From contig DATMNB010000182.1 of assembly GCA_035569435.1 (NCBI GenBank), positions 1 through 13,393 on the forward strand: DNA of 13,393 bases, in the 5' to 3' direction. Position numbers and translations under genes: made by a program. Positions 1 to 6,576 of this stretch are shown in pieces. This DNA comes from DASRDS01 sp035569435 (lineage in GTDB: Bacteria > Gemmatimonadota > Gemmatimonadetes > Gemmatimonadales > Gemmatimonadaceae). The first letter of the stretch is position 1, and each line of letters opens with the position of its first letter. The notes beneath the pieces were generated by a model that saw only the letters and a program-made list of their open reading frames with translations, made no database searches and was not told the DNA's origin.

Positions 1-148
1 GGCGCCGGGCAGTGCTCTGCCCATGCTGGCCCGGAGCATACGGACGCCGCTCAACCGGGCACTTCTCGGTGAAGCACTTGGTGCCCTTGAGGAAGAGCTT
101 TGTCCCCTCACGCCGACACTGACGGCAGCTTGGTCCCGTATAACGCAC
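1..148 (-). CDS. rpsD: 30S ribosomal protein S4, 5' part (cut by window edge)
   Basis: S4 is a primary 16S rRNA-binding protein of the small subunit and, in many bacteria, the translational repressor of the alpha operon. The first 49 codons are visible and read MRYTGPSCRQCRREGTKLF onward to GQHGQSTARR, a typical S4 N-terminus. Cys8, Cys11, Cys25 and Cys30 (C-x2-C-x13-C-x4-C) mark the zinc-binding (C+) form of S4. The start is GTG at 148, two bases after the rpsK stop, with GGAGGG seven bases upstream inside the end of rpsK. The gene keeps rpsM-rpsK-rpsD order, and rpoA would be expected beyond the edge. The remaining three quarters of the protein lies outside the window. Confidence 0.96.
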   Translation of the reverse strand, partial: MRYTGPSCRQCRREGTKLFLKGTKCFTEKCPVERRPYAPGQHGQSTARR

Positions 149-150
149 GG

Positions 151-528
151 TTAGACCCTCCGCCGTTTCGGCGGCCGGCAACCGTTATGCGGGATAGGCG
201 TGACGTCCTTGATCGACTTGACCTGCAGCCCAGCGGTCGCAAGCGCCTGAATCGCCGACTCACGCCCCGACCCCGGCCCCTGCACGCGGACATGCACGCG
301 GCGAACACCCAACGTCATGGCCTCACGCGCCACCTGCTCCGCGGCCACCGTGGCCGCAAACGGCGTCGACTTCTTGGACCCCTTGAACCCCGCCTTCCCC
401 GCGGATCCCCAGGAGATCGTATTCCCACGCGCGTCGGTAATCGTCACCGTCGTGTTATTGAACGTCGCGCTCACGTGGGCGATGCCTTCCGCCTCGATGA
501 TGCGCTTGGATTTCTTGGCCGTTGCCAT
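151..528 (-). CDS. rpsK: 30S ribosomal protein S11
   Basis: S11 sits on the platform of the small subunit near the mRNA exit region. The 125-residue product has the normal length. It contains the family core (GIAHVSATFNNTTVTITD at about 15-32), the GNTISWGSAGKAGFKGSKKSTPFAA stretch seen across S11 proteins, and the C-terminal rRNA-binding tail ending in HNGCRPPKRRRV. The ATG at 528 shares one base with the rpsM stop (TAATG), so translation is probably coupled. It lies between rpsM and rpsD as in the classical alpha operon. Nothing is unusual about the protein. Confidence 0.98.
   Translation of the reverse strand: MATAKKSKRIIEAEGIAHVSATFNNTTVTITDARGNTISWGSAGKAGFKGSKKSTPFAATVAAEQVAREAMTLGVRRVHVRVQGPGSGRESAIQALATAGLQVKSIKDVTPIPHNGCRPPKRRRV
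156..161 (-). promoter_or_regulatory. Shine-Dalgarno site of rpsD
   Basis: GGAGGG on the minus strand lies inside the last codons of rpsK, seven bases before a GTG codon. It decides the rpsD start: no ATG is available nearby, and the N-terminus begins M-R-Y-T-G rather than the commoner M-A-R-Y-T-G. Confidence 0.75.
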
Positions 529-905
529 TACTTGGTCACCTTCTTCTTCCCGGCGATCGCCCGACGCGGGCCCTTCTTGGTCCGCGCGTTTGTATGTGTG
601 CGCTGGCCCCGCACCGGCAGCCCGCGGCGGTGACGGATCCCGCGATAGCTCCCGATATCCATCAGGCGCTTGATGTCCATGGCCACCGCTGTGCGGAGGG
701 CGCCCTCGACGCGGTAGTCGCGCTCGATGATCTGGCGCAGCCGATTCACGTCGGCATCCGACAGCTCACGTACGCGCAGCGCGGGGCTGATCCCCGATGA
801 GGCGACGATCTTGGTGGCGTTCTTCCGCCCAATCCCGAAGATGTAAGTCAGCCCGACCTCGACCTTCTTGTCGCGCGGGAGGTCAATACCGGCAATACGA
901 GCCAT
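528..905 (-). CDS. rpsM: 30S ribosomal protein S13
   Basis: S13 is a head protein of the small subunit that contacts the large subunit and P-site tRNA. The 125-residue product begins MARIAGIDLPRDKKVEVGLT and holds the helix-two-turn-helix region (IFGIGRKNATKIV). It also has the conserved GSYRGIRHRRGLPVRGQRTH block at about 86-106 and a basic tail ending in KKVTK. The ATG at 905 is three bases after the rpmJ stop, with AAGG eight bases upstream. The gene is the second of the rpmJ-rpsM-rpsK-rpsD run. No frameshift or missing motif is seen. Confidence 0.98.
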   Translation of the reverse strand: MARIAGIDLPRDKKVEVGLTYIFGIGRKNATKIVASSGISPALRVRELSDADVNRLRQIIERDYRVEGALRTAVAMDIKRLMDIGSYRGIRHRRGLPVRGQRTHTNARTKKGPRRAIAGKKKVTK

Positions 906-908
906 GCG

Positions 909-1025
909 TTAGCCTTGCCGCTGCTTGTGTTTTGGGTTGCGCTTACAAATGATGCGCATCACGCCATTGCGCTTGACCACTTTGCAGTGCTCGCAAATCG
1001 GCTTGACGCTGCTCCGGACTTTCAC
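909..1025 (-). CDS. rpmJ: 50S ribosomal protein L36
   Basis: This is a short 38-residue gene read directly from the minus strand. The protein starts MKVRSSVKPICEHCKVVKRN and ends NPKHKQRQG. L36 is the smallest large-subunit protein and folds as a zinc ribbon. The ligands are visible as Cys11, Cys14, Cys27 and a following His, so this is the zinc-binding form. Translation starts at GTG (1025), with AGGAGA five bases upstream. Three bases separate its stop from rpsM. In many bacteria infA precedes rpmJ; here pyrF does, with a 47-bp gap. Confidence 0.96.
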   Translation of the reverse strand: MKVRSSVKPICEHCKVVKRNGVMRIICKRNPKHKQRQG

Positions 1026-1030
1026 TGTGA

Positions 1031-1036
1031 TCTCCT
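1031..1036 (-). promoter_or_regulatory. Shine-Dalgarno site of rpmJ
   Basis: AGGAGA on the minus strand, five bases before the GTG start of rpmJ. It supports reading this very short gene as translated from GTG. The 47-bp pyrF-rpmJ gap also holds a small perfect inverted repeat, CCAAG-C-CTTGG at 1050-1060, of unknown meaning. Confidence 0.75.
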
Positions 1037-1072
1037 ATGGGAATGCCAGCCAAGCCTTGGAAAGTATGAGGC

Positions 1073-1780
1073 TTAGGCAGGCTGCGCAAGAGCCCTGAGC
1101 ACCTGCCGCATGGCATCGCGGACGACCGGCGCCCCCGTGACCGTCCGCCCGATCACGATATAGTTCGCACCGGCCTCAGCCGCGCGCTCCGGGGTCGTGA
1201 CCCGGAGTTGGTCATTCGACGCCGTCCCCGCCAGCCGGACCCCCGGCACCAGGATCTCCAAGGCATCCCCATAGGCGGCCCGCACCTCGGCCGCCTCGTC
1301 GCCCCCGCACACGATCCCGGCCACCCCCGCGGCGTGCGCCTGGTCGGCCAACCGGTGCACCTCGTCCCGCACCACAATAGTGGGCCGTCCCCACGCCTCG
1401 CTCACCCGGGCGGCGTCGAGCGAGGTCAGGAGCGTCACCGCAAAAACCTTGGTCTTCATGCCGCCGGTCGCGCCCTCGTCGGCCCCGCGCACGGCGGCCT
1501 CCATCATCGCCTTGCCGCCCGTGGCGTGCACCGTCACCAGCCGAGCGCCGATCCGGGCCGCGCTCCGCGCCGCCCCGCGGATCGTGTTCGGGATGTCGTG
1601 CCACTTGAGGTCCAGGAACACCTCGCACCCATGCTCCCGGAGCGATTTGACCACCGTCGGGCCGGTCCCCGTGAACAGTTCGCTCCCGACCTTGTAGAAC
1701 CGGCACAAATCGCCGATCGCCGACACGATGATCAGGGCGGATTCCACGGTCGGCACATCAAGGGCGACGATCGGGGTCAC
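1073..1780 (-). CDS. pyrF: Orotidine 5'-phosphate decarboxylase
   Basis: PyrF decarboxylates orotidine monophosphate to UMP, the last step of de novo pyrimidine synthesis, in the cytoplasm. The 235-residue TIM barrel opens MTPIVALDVP. It holds the catalytic D-x-K-x-x-D motif as Asp57, Lys59 and Asp62 within FLDLKWHDIPNT. The phosphate-gripping PGVR (179-182) and IGRTVTG (about 210-216) segments are present near the end. The frame is open further upstream, but GTG at 1780 is chosen because AGGAAAGGA precedes it by seven bases and the family begins at this beta strand. It follows pyrD by 23 bp and precedes rpmJ by 47 bp, on the same strand. Confidence 0.95.
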   Translation of the reverse strand: MTPIVALDVPTVESALIIVSAIGDLCRFYKVGSELFTGTGPTVVKSLREHGCEVFLDLKWHDIPNTIRGAARSAARIGARLVTVHATGGKAMMEAAVRGADEGATGGMKTKVFAVTLLTSLDAARVSEAWGRPTIVVRDEVHRLADQAHAAGVAGIVCGGDEAAEVRAAYGDALEILVPGVRLAGTASNDQLRVTTPERAAEAGANYIVIGRTVTGAPVVRDAMRQVLRALAQPA

Positions 1781-1787
1781 CGGGGTG

Positions 1788-1796
1788 TCCTTTCCT
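1788..1796 (-). promoter_or_regulatory. Shine-Dalgarno site of pyrF
   Basis: AGGAAAGGA on the minus strand, seven bases before GTG at 1780. It rejects the longer reading that would run into pyrD and sets the pyrF start. Confidence 0.75.
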
Positions 1797-1803
1797 GCAG
1801 TCT

Positions 1804-2733
1804 TCAAGCTGGCCACTCCAGACGCCCGATGACGTCCGCTAAGGTTTCCACGCCGTGCCGCGCGCACCACCGGGCGAGGCCGCGCACCAGACGCTCGGGG
1901 ACACGCGGGTCGACCAGCGCCGCCGTCCCCACGCCGACCAAGCTGGCGCCGGCCAACAAATACTGCACGATATCCTCATGCGTAGCGATCCCCCCAACGC
2001 CTATCACAGGTATGGGACGCACCGCACGTGACACCTTCCAGGTGGCGAGCACCCCGACCGGCAACAGCCCGACCCCGCTCGCGCCGCCGTTCCCAAACCC
2101 CAACGCCGGCCGCCGCGACGCGACATCGATCACCATCCCGGGGATCGTGTTCACGACCGTGATCCCATCCGCGCCCGCCTGGGCGGCCACCACCGCCGTG
2201 CCGGCAATGTCCGGGAGCGCGGGCGACAGCTTCACAAAGAGCGCCCGCCGCGTCACCGCCCGCGCGGCCGCCACGAGCTCGGCCAACACCGCCCGGTCCG
2301 CGCCAAACTCCATCCCGCCATGCTTGACGTTGGGGCAGCTCACGTTGAGCTCGAATCCGTCGACGCCCGCGACGTCGGTCAGCCCTTGGACCACGGCGAC
2401 GAACTCCTCGACCGTGTTGCCGACGACGTTCACCAACACCCGCGCATGCCGCAGGTGCTCGGCGAGCCACGGCAGCTCCGACGCCCGCACGGCCGCCAGC
2501 CCGGGGTTCGCCAACCCGACGGCGTTCATCATCCCGCCGGCAAACTCCGCGACCCGTGGCGCGGGCGCGCCCGAGCGCGGTTCCACGCTTACCGCCTTGG
2601 TGACGATCCCACCCAGCCTGTCGAGATCGACCACCCCCGCCAGCTCGCGTCCATACGCCGCCGTGCCGGCGGCCAACAGGATCGGATTCTGGAAGTGCAG
2701 CCCGGCGGCATCAACCGCGAGCCGGTCGGTCAC
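1804..2733 (-). CDS. pyrD: Dihydroorotate dehydrogenase, class 1 (1B-like)
   Basis: PyrD oxidises dihydroorotate to orotate using FMN in pyrimidine synthesis. The 309-residue barrel has GGIVTKAVSVEPR near 41-53, with Lys46 in the FMN site. ELNVSCPNVKHGG carries the catalytic base Cys133; class 1 enzymes use Cys where class 2 enzymes use Ser. VKLSP (Lys168), VVNTI and GVGGI (245-249) follow. Length and wording resemble the NAD-linked 1B type, which pairs with an FeS/FAD subunit PyrK; no pyrK is in this window. The GTG start overlaps the amidase stop by four bases (GTGA), suggesting coupled translation. Class 1B is the best fit, but 1A cannot be excluded by eye. Confidence 0.93.
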   Translation of the reverse strand: MTDRLAVDAAGLHFQNPILLAAGTAAYGRELAGVVDLDRLGGIVTKAVSVEPRSGAPAPRVAEFAGGMMNAVGLANPGLAAVRASELPWLAEHLRHARVLVNVVGNTVEEFVAVVQGLTDVAGVDGFELNVSCPNVKHGGMEFGADRAVLAELVAAARAVTRRALFVKLSPALPDIAGTAVVAAQAGADGITVVNTIPGMVIDVASRRPALGFGNGGASGVGLLPVGVLATWKVSRAVRPIPVIGVGGIATHEDIVQYLLAGASLVGVGTAALVDPRVPERLVRGLARWCARHGVETLADVIGRLEWPA

Positions 2734-4073
2734 CGTTGCGCAGCCTCGGCGGCCACCGTCCCGGCCGCGTCGCTCACCCGCGCCGACCCGACCCGCCGCT
2801 CGTAGCGCGTGAGATACTCGCTCGTGGCCCCGGCGATCGCGCCGGCCAGCTTGCGCTGGGCTGCAGGATCCGCCAGGAACCGCGCCTCACTGGCATTCGT
2901 GCCAAAACCGATCTCCACCAGCACCGCGGGCATGTACGCCGTCACCAGCACCCGAAATCCGGCTTGCTTCACCCCCCGGCTCGGACCCGGGTGCACCGTC
3001 CCCAGTCGGCGCTCGATCGTCTCCGCCAACTCGCTCGACTCGCGCAGGTGCTCGTTCTGCTTCATGTCCTGCATGATGTAGCTCAACGGATCATTCTTGC
3101 CACCGGTCGGCGATGTCTCAAAACGAACGGCCTCGTTCTCCATGTCGGCCACCCGCCGGGCGTCCTCCGTTTTGGCTTCGGCCAGAAAATACGTCTCGAA
3201 GCCCCGCGCCGCGCCGGGATCGTGCCAGGACGGGTTGGCGGCATTCACATGGATCGACACGAACAGATCGCCGTGCGCCTCGTTGGCGATCCGGCCGCGA
3301 TCCGAGAGCGCAATCAACGTGTCCCGCGTTCGGGTCATCACGACCTGGATCCCACGGTTGCGGAGCGACGAGGCGACCTTGGTGGCCACCGCCAGGGTGA
3401 TGTCCTTTTCGTAAATCGGGTGCGAGGAGCCGACCGGCCCACTCATCCCGAAATCGGGGCCGCCATGCCCCGCGTCGACGACGACCAGGTGCTTGCGACC
3501 CGGCGTGGCGCCCGTGATGGCGCTCGTCTCGAAGTCCGACGAATCCGCCACCAGCACGTCGCCCGAGCCATGCGAGTGCGCGCCCGGCAACAGCCCCCTG
3601 AACACCCGAAGCTCGGTGACGGTCGAGTCGAATAGCACGCCGGAGCCGACGCGCGGCAGCACGTCGGTGACAAACGCGTATGGCAGATACATCTGCCCGG
3701 CCACCACGTAGGGTTCGCCGTCGAGCGGGACCACCGTGGAGTCGGCCCGGGCATACGGGTTGTGGTCCTGGACCCTGAGCGTCACGCCCGGGAGCGCGAC
3801 CGTGAACCACGGCGCGGACGCCTTGGGGGCGTGGGAGGATCCGCCGAGGGCAGTGGCCAGCAGGTCGGCCCGCACGGCGTGGGTCACGCCAGTCGCCGTG
3901 GCCACGGCAAGGATTGGCACTTCCACCGTCCCGGCGTTGCCTTTGACGGTCAAGGCAGCCGGCACCGGCGTCACCGTTGCCGCCGTCGCCACCGCAACCT
4001 GCGCGAAGACAAGAAGCGCGATCACGGCGACTGCGTCACCGCGTGCGCAGGGCGCGGGCCATGGCGCGCTCAT
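2730..4073 (-). CDS. Secreted N-acetylmuramoyl-L-alanine amidase (Amidase_3)
   Basis: The family hydrolyses the bond between N-acetylmuramic acid and L-alanine in peptidoglycan, outside the inner membrane. Residues 15-32 form a hydrophobic signal segment ending near ATAA. Residues about 40-160 look like a copper-amine-oxidase-N-like beta domain (PYVVAGQMYLPYAFV). The catalytic domain starts near 195: zinc ligands His203 (VVVDAGHGG), Glu222 (YEKDITLA) and His275 (FVSIHVNAA), with catalytic Glu387 (AVLVEIGFGTN). A low-complexity Ala-rich tail ends the 447 residues. The ATG at 4073 lies inside smpB, overlapping it by 38 bases. A GTG at 4025 would give a shorter start that lacks charged residues before the hydrophobic core, so the N-terminus is uncertain. 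Confidence 0.9.
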   Translation of the reverse strand: MSAPWPAPCARGDAVAVIALLVFAQVAVATAATVTPVPAALTVKGNAGTVEVPILAVATATGVTHAVRADLLATALGGSSHAPKASAPWFTVALPGVTLRVQDHNPYARADSTVVPLDGEPYVVAGQMYLPYAFVTDVLPRVGSGVLFDSTVTELRVFRGLLPGAHSHGSGDVLVADSSDFETSAITGATPGRKHLVVVDAGHGGPDFGMSGPVGSSHPIYEKDITLAVATKVASSLRNRGIQVVMTRTRDTLIALSDRGRIANEAHGDLFVSIHVNAANPSWHDPGAARGFETYFLAEAKTEDARRVADMENEAVRFETSPTGGKNDPLSYIMQDMKQNEHLRESSELAETIERRLGTVHPGPSRGVKQAGFRVLVTAYMPAVLVEIGFGTNASEARFLADPAAQRKLAGAIAGATSEYLTRYERRVGSARVSDAAGTVAAEAAQR

Positions 4074-4500
4074 CGTCGCGTTTCCGCTCAGTCTCGCGCT
4101 TATCGTGTAGCTGCTTTCCGCGCGCCAGCCCGATGACCACCTTCGCCCTGCCCCGTTTGAAGTACATGTCGAGCGGGATCAGCGTCAGGCCCTGTCGCTC
4201 CACGGCGCCGATCATCTTCTTGATCTCTTTCTTGTGCAGCAACAGCTTCCGCGTCCGCGTCGGCTCGTGGTTGAACTGGTGGCCCTGGTCGTACTGCCCG
4301 ATGTGCAGGTTGAGCAGGAACACCTCGCCGCTGTTGACGACCGCGTACGCGTCACTGATCGTCGCCCTGCCGTTGCGCAGTGCTTTGACCTCTGTGCCGG
4401 TCAGCACCAGGCCGGCTTCCCACGTCTCGAGTATGTGGTAGTCGTGCCGGGCGCGCCGATTTCGCGCGATCGGGTCGGTCTCGGTCTCTGCGTGTGCCAT
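4036..4500 (-). CDS. smpB: SsrA-binding protein SmpB
   Basis: SmpB binds tmRNA and brings it to stalled ribosomes for trans-translation. The 154-residue product has the usual length. It holds the family signatures: ARHDYHILETWEAGLVLTGTEVK near 22-44, HEPTRTRKLLLHKKEI, LTLIPLDMYFKRGRAKVVIGLARGK, and a basic C-terminal tail (DKRETERKRDDER) that enters the decoding region. The ATG at 4500 matches the family N-terminus. The frame is open much further upstream, but that stretch lies antisense to the acyltransferase and is not SmpB-like. No clear Shine-Dalgarno is seen. smpB is the first gene of a minus-strand run that leads into the ribosomal proteins. Confidence 0.97.
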   Translation of the reverse strand: MAHAETETDPIARNRRARHDYHILETWEAGLVLTGTEVKALRNGRATISDAYAVVNSGEVFLLNLHIGQYDQGHQFNHEPTRTRKLLLHKKEIKKMIGAVERQGLTLIPLDMYFKRGRAKVVIGLARGKQLHDKRETERKRDDERAMARALRTR

Positions 4501-4532
4501 GACGAGGACGGGGGAAAGCCTTAGCCCGTCAC

Positions 4533-4540
4533 AATATAAC
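4533..4540. promoter_or_regulatory. Divergent overlapping -10 elements (smpB / acyltransferase)
   Basis: An isolated AT-rich octamer lies in the 69-bp gap between divergent genes. On the plus strand TATAAC (4535-4540) would place a start site about 23 bases before the acyltransferase ATG. On the minus strand TATATT (4538-4533) would place one about 26 bases before the smpB ATG. The two share the same bases. No good -35 hexamer is seen on either side, so the call rests on composition, near-consensus -10 sequence and fitting leader lengths. Confidence 0.5.
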
Positions 4541-4554
4541 GCTGCCCACCCCTT

Positions 4555-4559
4555 GGGAG
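4555..4559 (+). promoter_or_regulatory. Shine-Dalgarno site of the acyltransferase
   Basis: GGGAG, ten bases before the ATG at 4570. It supports this ATG as the start of the acyltransferase gene rather than a start further inside. Confidence 0.6.
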
Positions 4560-4569
4560 TCTCTCCGGG

Positions 4570-5778
4570 ATGGACACGCTCCCACCGCCCCAGCGCGACC
4601 TGGCCTTGGACGGCCTGCGTGGGCTGGCCGTGCTGTTGGTGCTGTTGCTGCACTTCCAACTCCGGGTCGGCCCCACAATAGCCGACCAATGGCTTCATGT
4701 CGCGCAGGTCGCCGGCTATGGCGGCGTCGACCTCTTCTTCGTCCTGTCGGGGTTTCTCATCACGGGCGTCCTGCTCGACGCCAAGGGCGCCCCGCGATAC
4801 TTCCGCACGTTCTACATTCGGCGCGCCCTCCGCGTGCTGCCCCTGTACTACGGGACGCTCATCGTGCTCCTCTGGGTCGCGCCACTCGCCGGCCCAAACG
4901 CGGCGGCCATGTCGGCCGCCCTCCGCATGCGCCAATGGTGGTACTGGCTCCACGCCACCAACATCCTGGGTGCGCTCCGCGTGCGCTGGAGCGCGCCGTT
5001 CTACACGGCGCACTTCTGGTCTTTGGCCATCGAGGAGCAGTTCTACGCGGTCTGGCCGGTGATCGTCCTCCTGTGCGGGCGCCGGCGACTGCTCCAGATC
5101 TGCGCCTGGGGCTGCGTGTTCGCGCTGTTGCTCCGCGCTGGCCTCGCGCTCGACGGCGCGGGCGAGAAATGGATCTACCAATTGACGCCGGCACGCATGG
5201 ACACCCTGCTGATCGGCGCGGCGCTCGCCGTCTGGGCGCGCGACCCCGGTGGGCTGTCGCGATTCGTTCGCCCCGCCATGCGGGTGTTCCCGGCGTCACT
5301 CGTCGTCTATCTCGTGCTCATGATCGCCGACCTGCGCTGGCCCGGCGCGTACCTCGCCTACCACACGCTCGGCTACACCGCCTGCGCGATCGCCTACGGC
5401 GCGCTCCTCATCCTGGTGACCGCGGGTCCCCTCCGCCGCCACGCCGAAGCGCGCGTGTTGCGCGGCTTCGGCCGCTACGGCTACGGGATGTACATCCTCA
5501 ATCCCTTCGTCTACGTCCTGCTCGCCCCGGTCTTCGAGATCGCCTACACGTTCCCCCGCCCCGGGGGCACATTCCTACTCGCGCAGCTCTGGGTCTTCGT
5601 CGTCGGCACGATCGTCACCACGGCCATCGCCGCCGTCATCTGGCACGGCTACGAGCAGCCCATTCTGCGTCTCAAGCGCTTCGTGCCGACGCTACCGGTC
5701 GACCGCGGCCGTACACTCGAGCTCCAATCGCGCATCGCGCGCGAGACCGGTCGTCCCGAAGGCGCTGCGAGCCGGTAA
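4570..5778 (+). CDS. Acyltransferase family 3 membrane protein (OafA-like)
   Basis: Family 3 acyltransferases are polytopic inner-membrane proteins that transfer acyl groups, often acetyl, to sugars of O-antigen, exopolysaccharide or other envelope glycans. The 402-residue product has the N-terminal LDGLRGLAVLLVLLLHF, in which Arg17 and His28 match the conserved Arg and His of the family. GGVDLFFVLSGFLIT (51-65), RRALRVLPLYY (84-94) and HFWSLAIEEQFYAVWP (148-163) follow, with about ten hydrophobic segments. The C-terminal tail of about 35 residues is polar and cytoplasmic-looking. No SGNH hydrolase domain is fused. The substrate cannot be told: no glycosyltransferase lies nearby. It is the only plus-strand protein gene in the window and stands alone between a divergent promoter and a tRNA. 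Confidence 0.92.
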   Translation: MDTLPPPQRDLALDGLRGLAVLLVLLLHFQLRVGPTIADQWLHVAQVAGYGGVDLFFVLSGFLITGVLLDAKGAPRYFRTFYIRRALRVLPLYYGTLIVLLWVAPLAGPNAAAMSAALRMRQWWYWLHATNILGALRVRWSAPFYTAHFWSLAIEEQFYAVWPVIVLLCGRRRLLQICAWGCVFALLLRAGLALDGAGEKWIYQLTPARMDTLLIGAALAVWARDPGGLSRFVRPAMRVFPASLVVYLVLMIADLRWPGAYLAYHTLGYTACAIAYGALLILVTAGPLRRHAEARVLRGFGRYGYGMYILNPFVYVLLAPVFEIAYTFPRPGGTFLLAQLWVFVVGTIVTTAIAAVIWHGYEQPILRLKRFVPTLPVDRGRTLELQSRIARETGRPEGAASR

Positions 5779-5819
5779 GTGTTGCGGGACGTAGGTCACG
5801 TCCACCTCGGCATCGCGCA

Positions 5820-5848
5820 TTGTTGGCATGGCCCCAACCTACTATCTT
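5820..5848 (+). promoter_or_regulatory. Probable sigma-70-type promoter of tRNA-Leu
   Basis: TTGTTG (5820-5825) and TATCTT (5843-5848) are separated by 17 bp. The expected start site near 5855 leaves only a few bases of 5' leader before the mature tRNA. The 79-bp stretch between the acyltransferase stop and the tRNA holds nothing else recognisable. This was found by eye; TACTAT three bases earlier is an alternative -10. Confidence 0.5.
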
Positions 5849-5857
5849 TTTCCCCTC

Positions 5858-5995
<138 letters not shown>

Positions 5996-5997
<2 letters not shown>

Positions 5998-6547
5998 ACC
6001 GCACCAGCGCCGAAGGCGCGACGTCGGGTGGCAACGACGCCGCCCCAAACTGCGCGGTCAGCGTGTCGTGGGCCTCGGCCAGCATTGCCGTCACCGCCGC
6101 CGACCCCCGCGCGATGTCGACCGGTGTCAACGCCGGCTGCCCAGCAAACGCAAACAACGCCCGCGTCAGTTGCTCAGCCGTCGGCAACCCAGGCGTCCGG
6201 TCACGAATGACATCGGCGTACCGCGCCAACCGGTCGTTGAACTGCCGCGCCGCAACGGCCCGCTTGGCCGAGTCAACCAACGGATCCCGTGCCATGGCGC
6301 GCGCCACTGCCGCAGCCACGAGCGACCCTGTCCGATCGTCAAGCGCATCACGCTGCGCGACGACGATGGCAAACGCCCGCCGCGCGTACCGCCACTCCCA
6401 CCGCGCATGATCCGTGTCCCCGCCCGCCCCACGCTCCGCGAGCCACCGGACGTCGTCCTCATCCGGCTCCGCCATCGCCACCCGCGCCACGGCAGCCGCC
6501 CGCCGGCGCTGCGCGTGTTCGGCACGCCACTCGGCAAAGGCGCCCAC
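5996..6547 (-). CDS. Hypothetical protein, Ala/Arg-rich and helical
   Basis: I do not recognise a family for this 183-residue product. It is rich in Ala, Arg and Asp and looks almost wholly alpha-helical. There is no signal peptide or membrane segment, and no Cys is seen. Residues 1-25 are strongly basic (AEHAQRRRAAAVARVAM) and the middle holds DHARWEWRYARRAF. A region near 118-150 (DRTPGLPTAEQLTRALFAFAG) looks best ordered. The start is taken as GTG at 6547, 29 bp after the Rrf2 stop; its Shine-Dalgarno is poor, and an internal ATG near residue 25 is possible. It is the last gene of the minus-strand block and ends at the bidirectional terminator, so it is probably co-transcribed with the Rrf2 gene. 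Confidence 0.7.
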
Positions 6548-6576
6548 GTCCTACGATCCGGACTCGGCGGAGACGA

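Noticed and set aside
1050..1060. CCAAG-C-CTTGG inverted repeat as a terminator or operator between pyrF and rpmJ
   Set aside because: The stem is five bases with a one-base centre and no T-run, so it cannot be an intrinsic terminator. A single short palindrome is weak evidence for an operator.
1208..2812. Open plus-strand frame of about 530 codons across pyrF and pyrD
   Set aside because: It is antisense to two clearly conserved genes. Its translation is Pro/Arg/Thr-rich and has no recognisable domain. Long shadow frames are normal at this GC content.
4501..5181. Upstream extension of the smpB frame to about 380 residues
   Set aside because: The extra part is antisense to the acyltransferase and low in complexity. 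SmpB has its normal N-terminus at ATG 4500.
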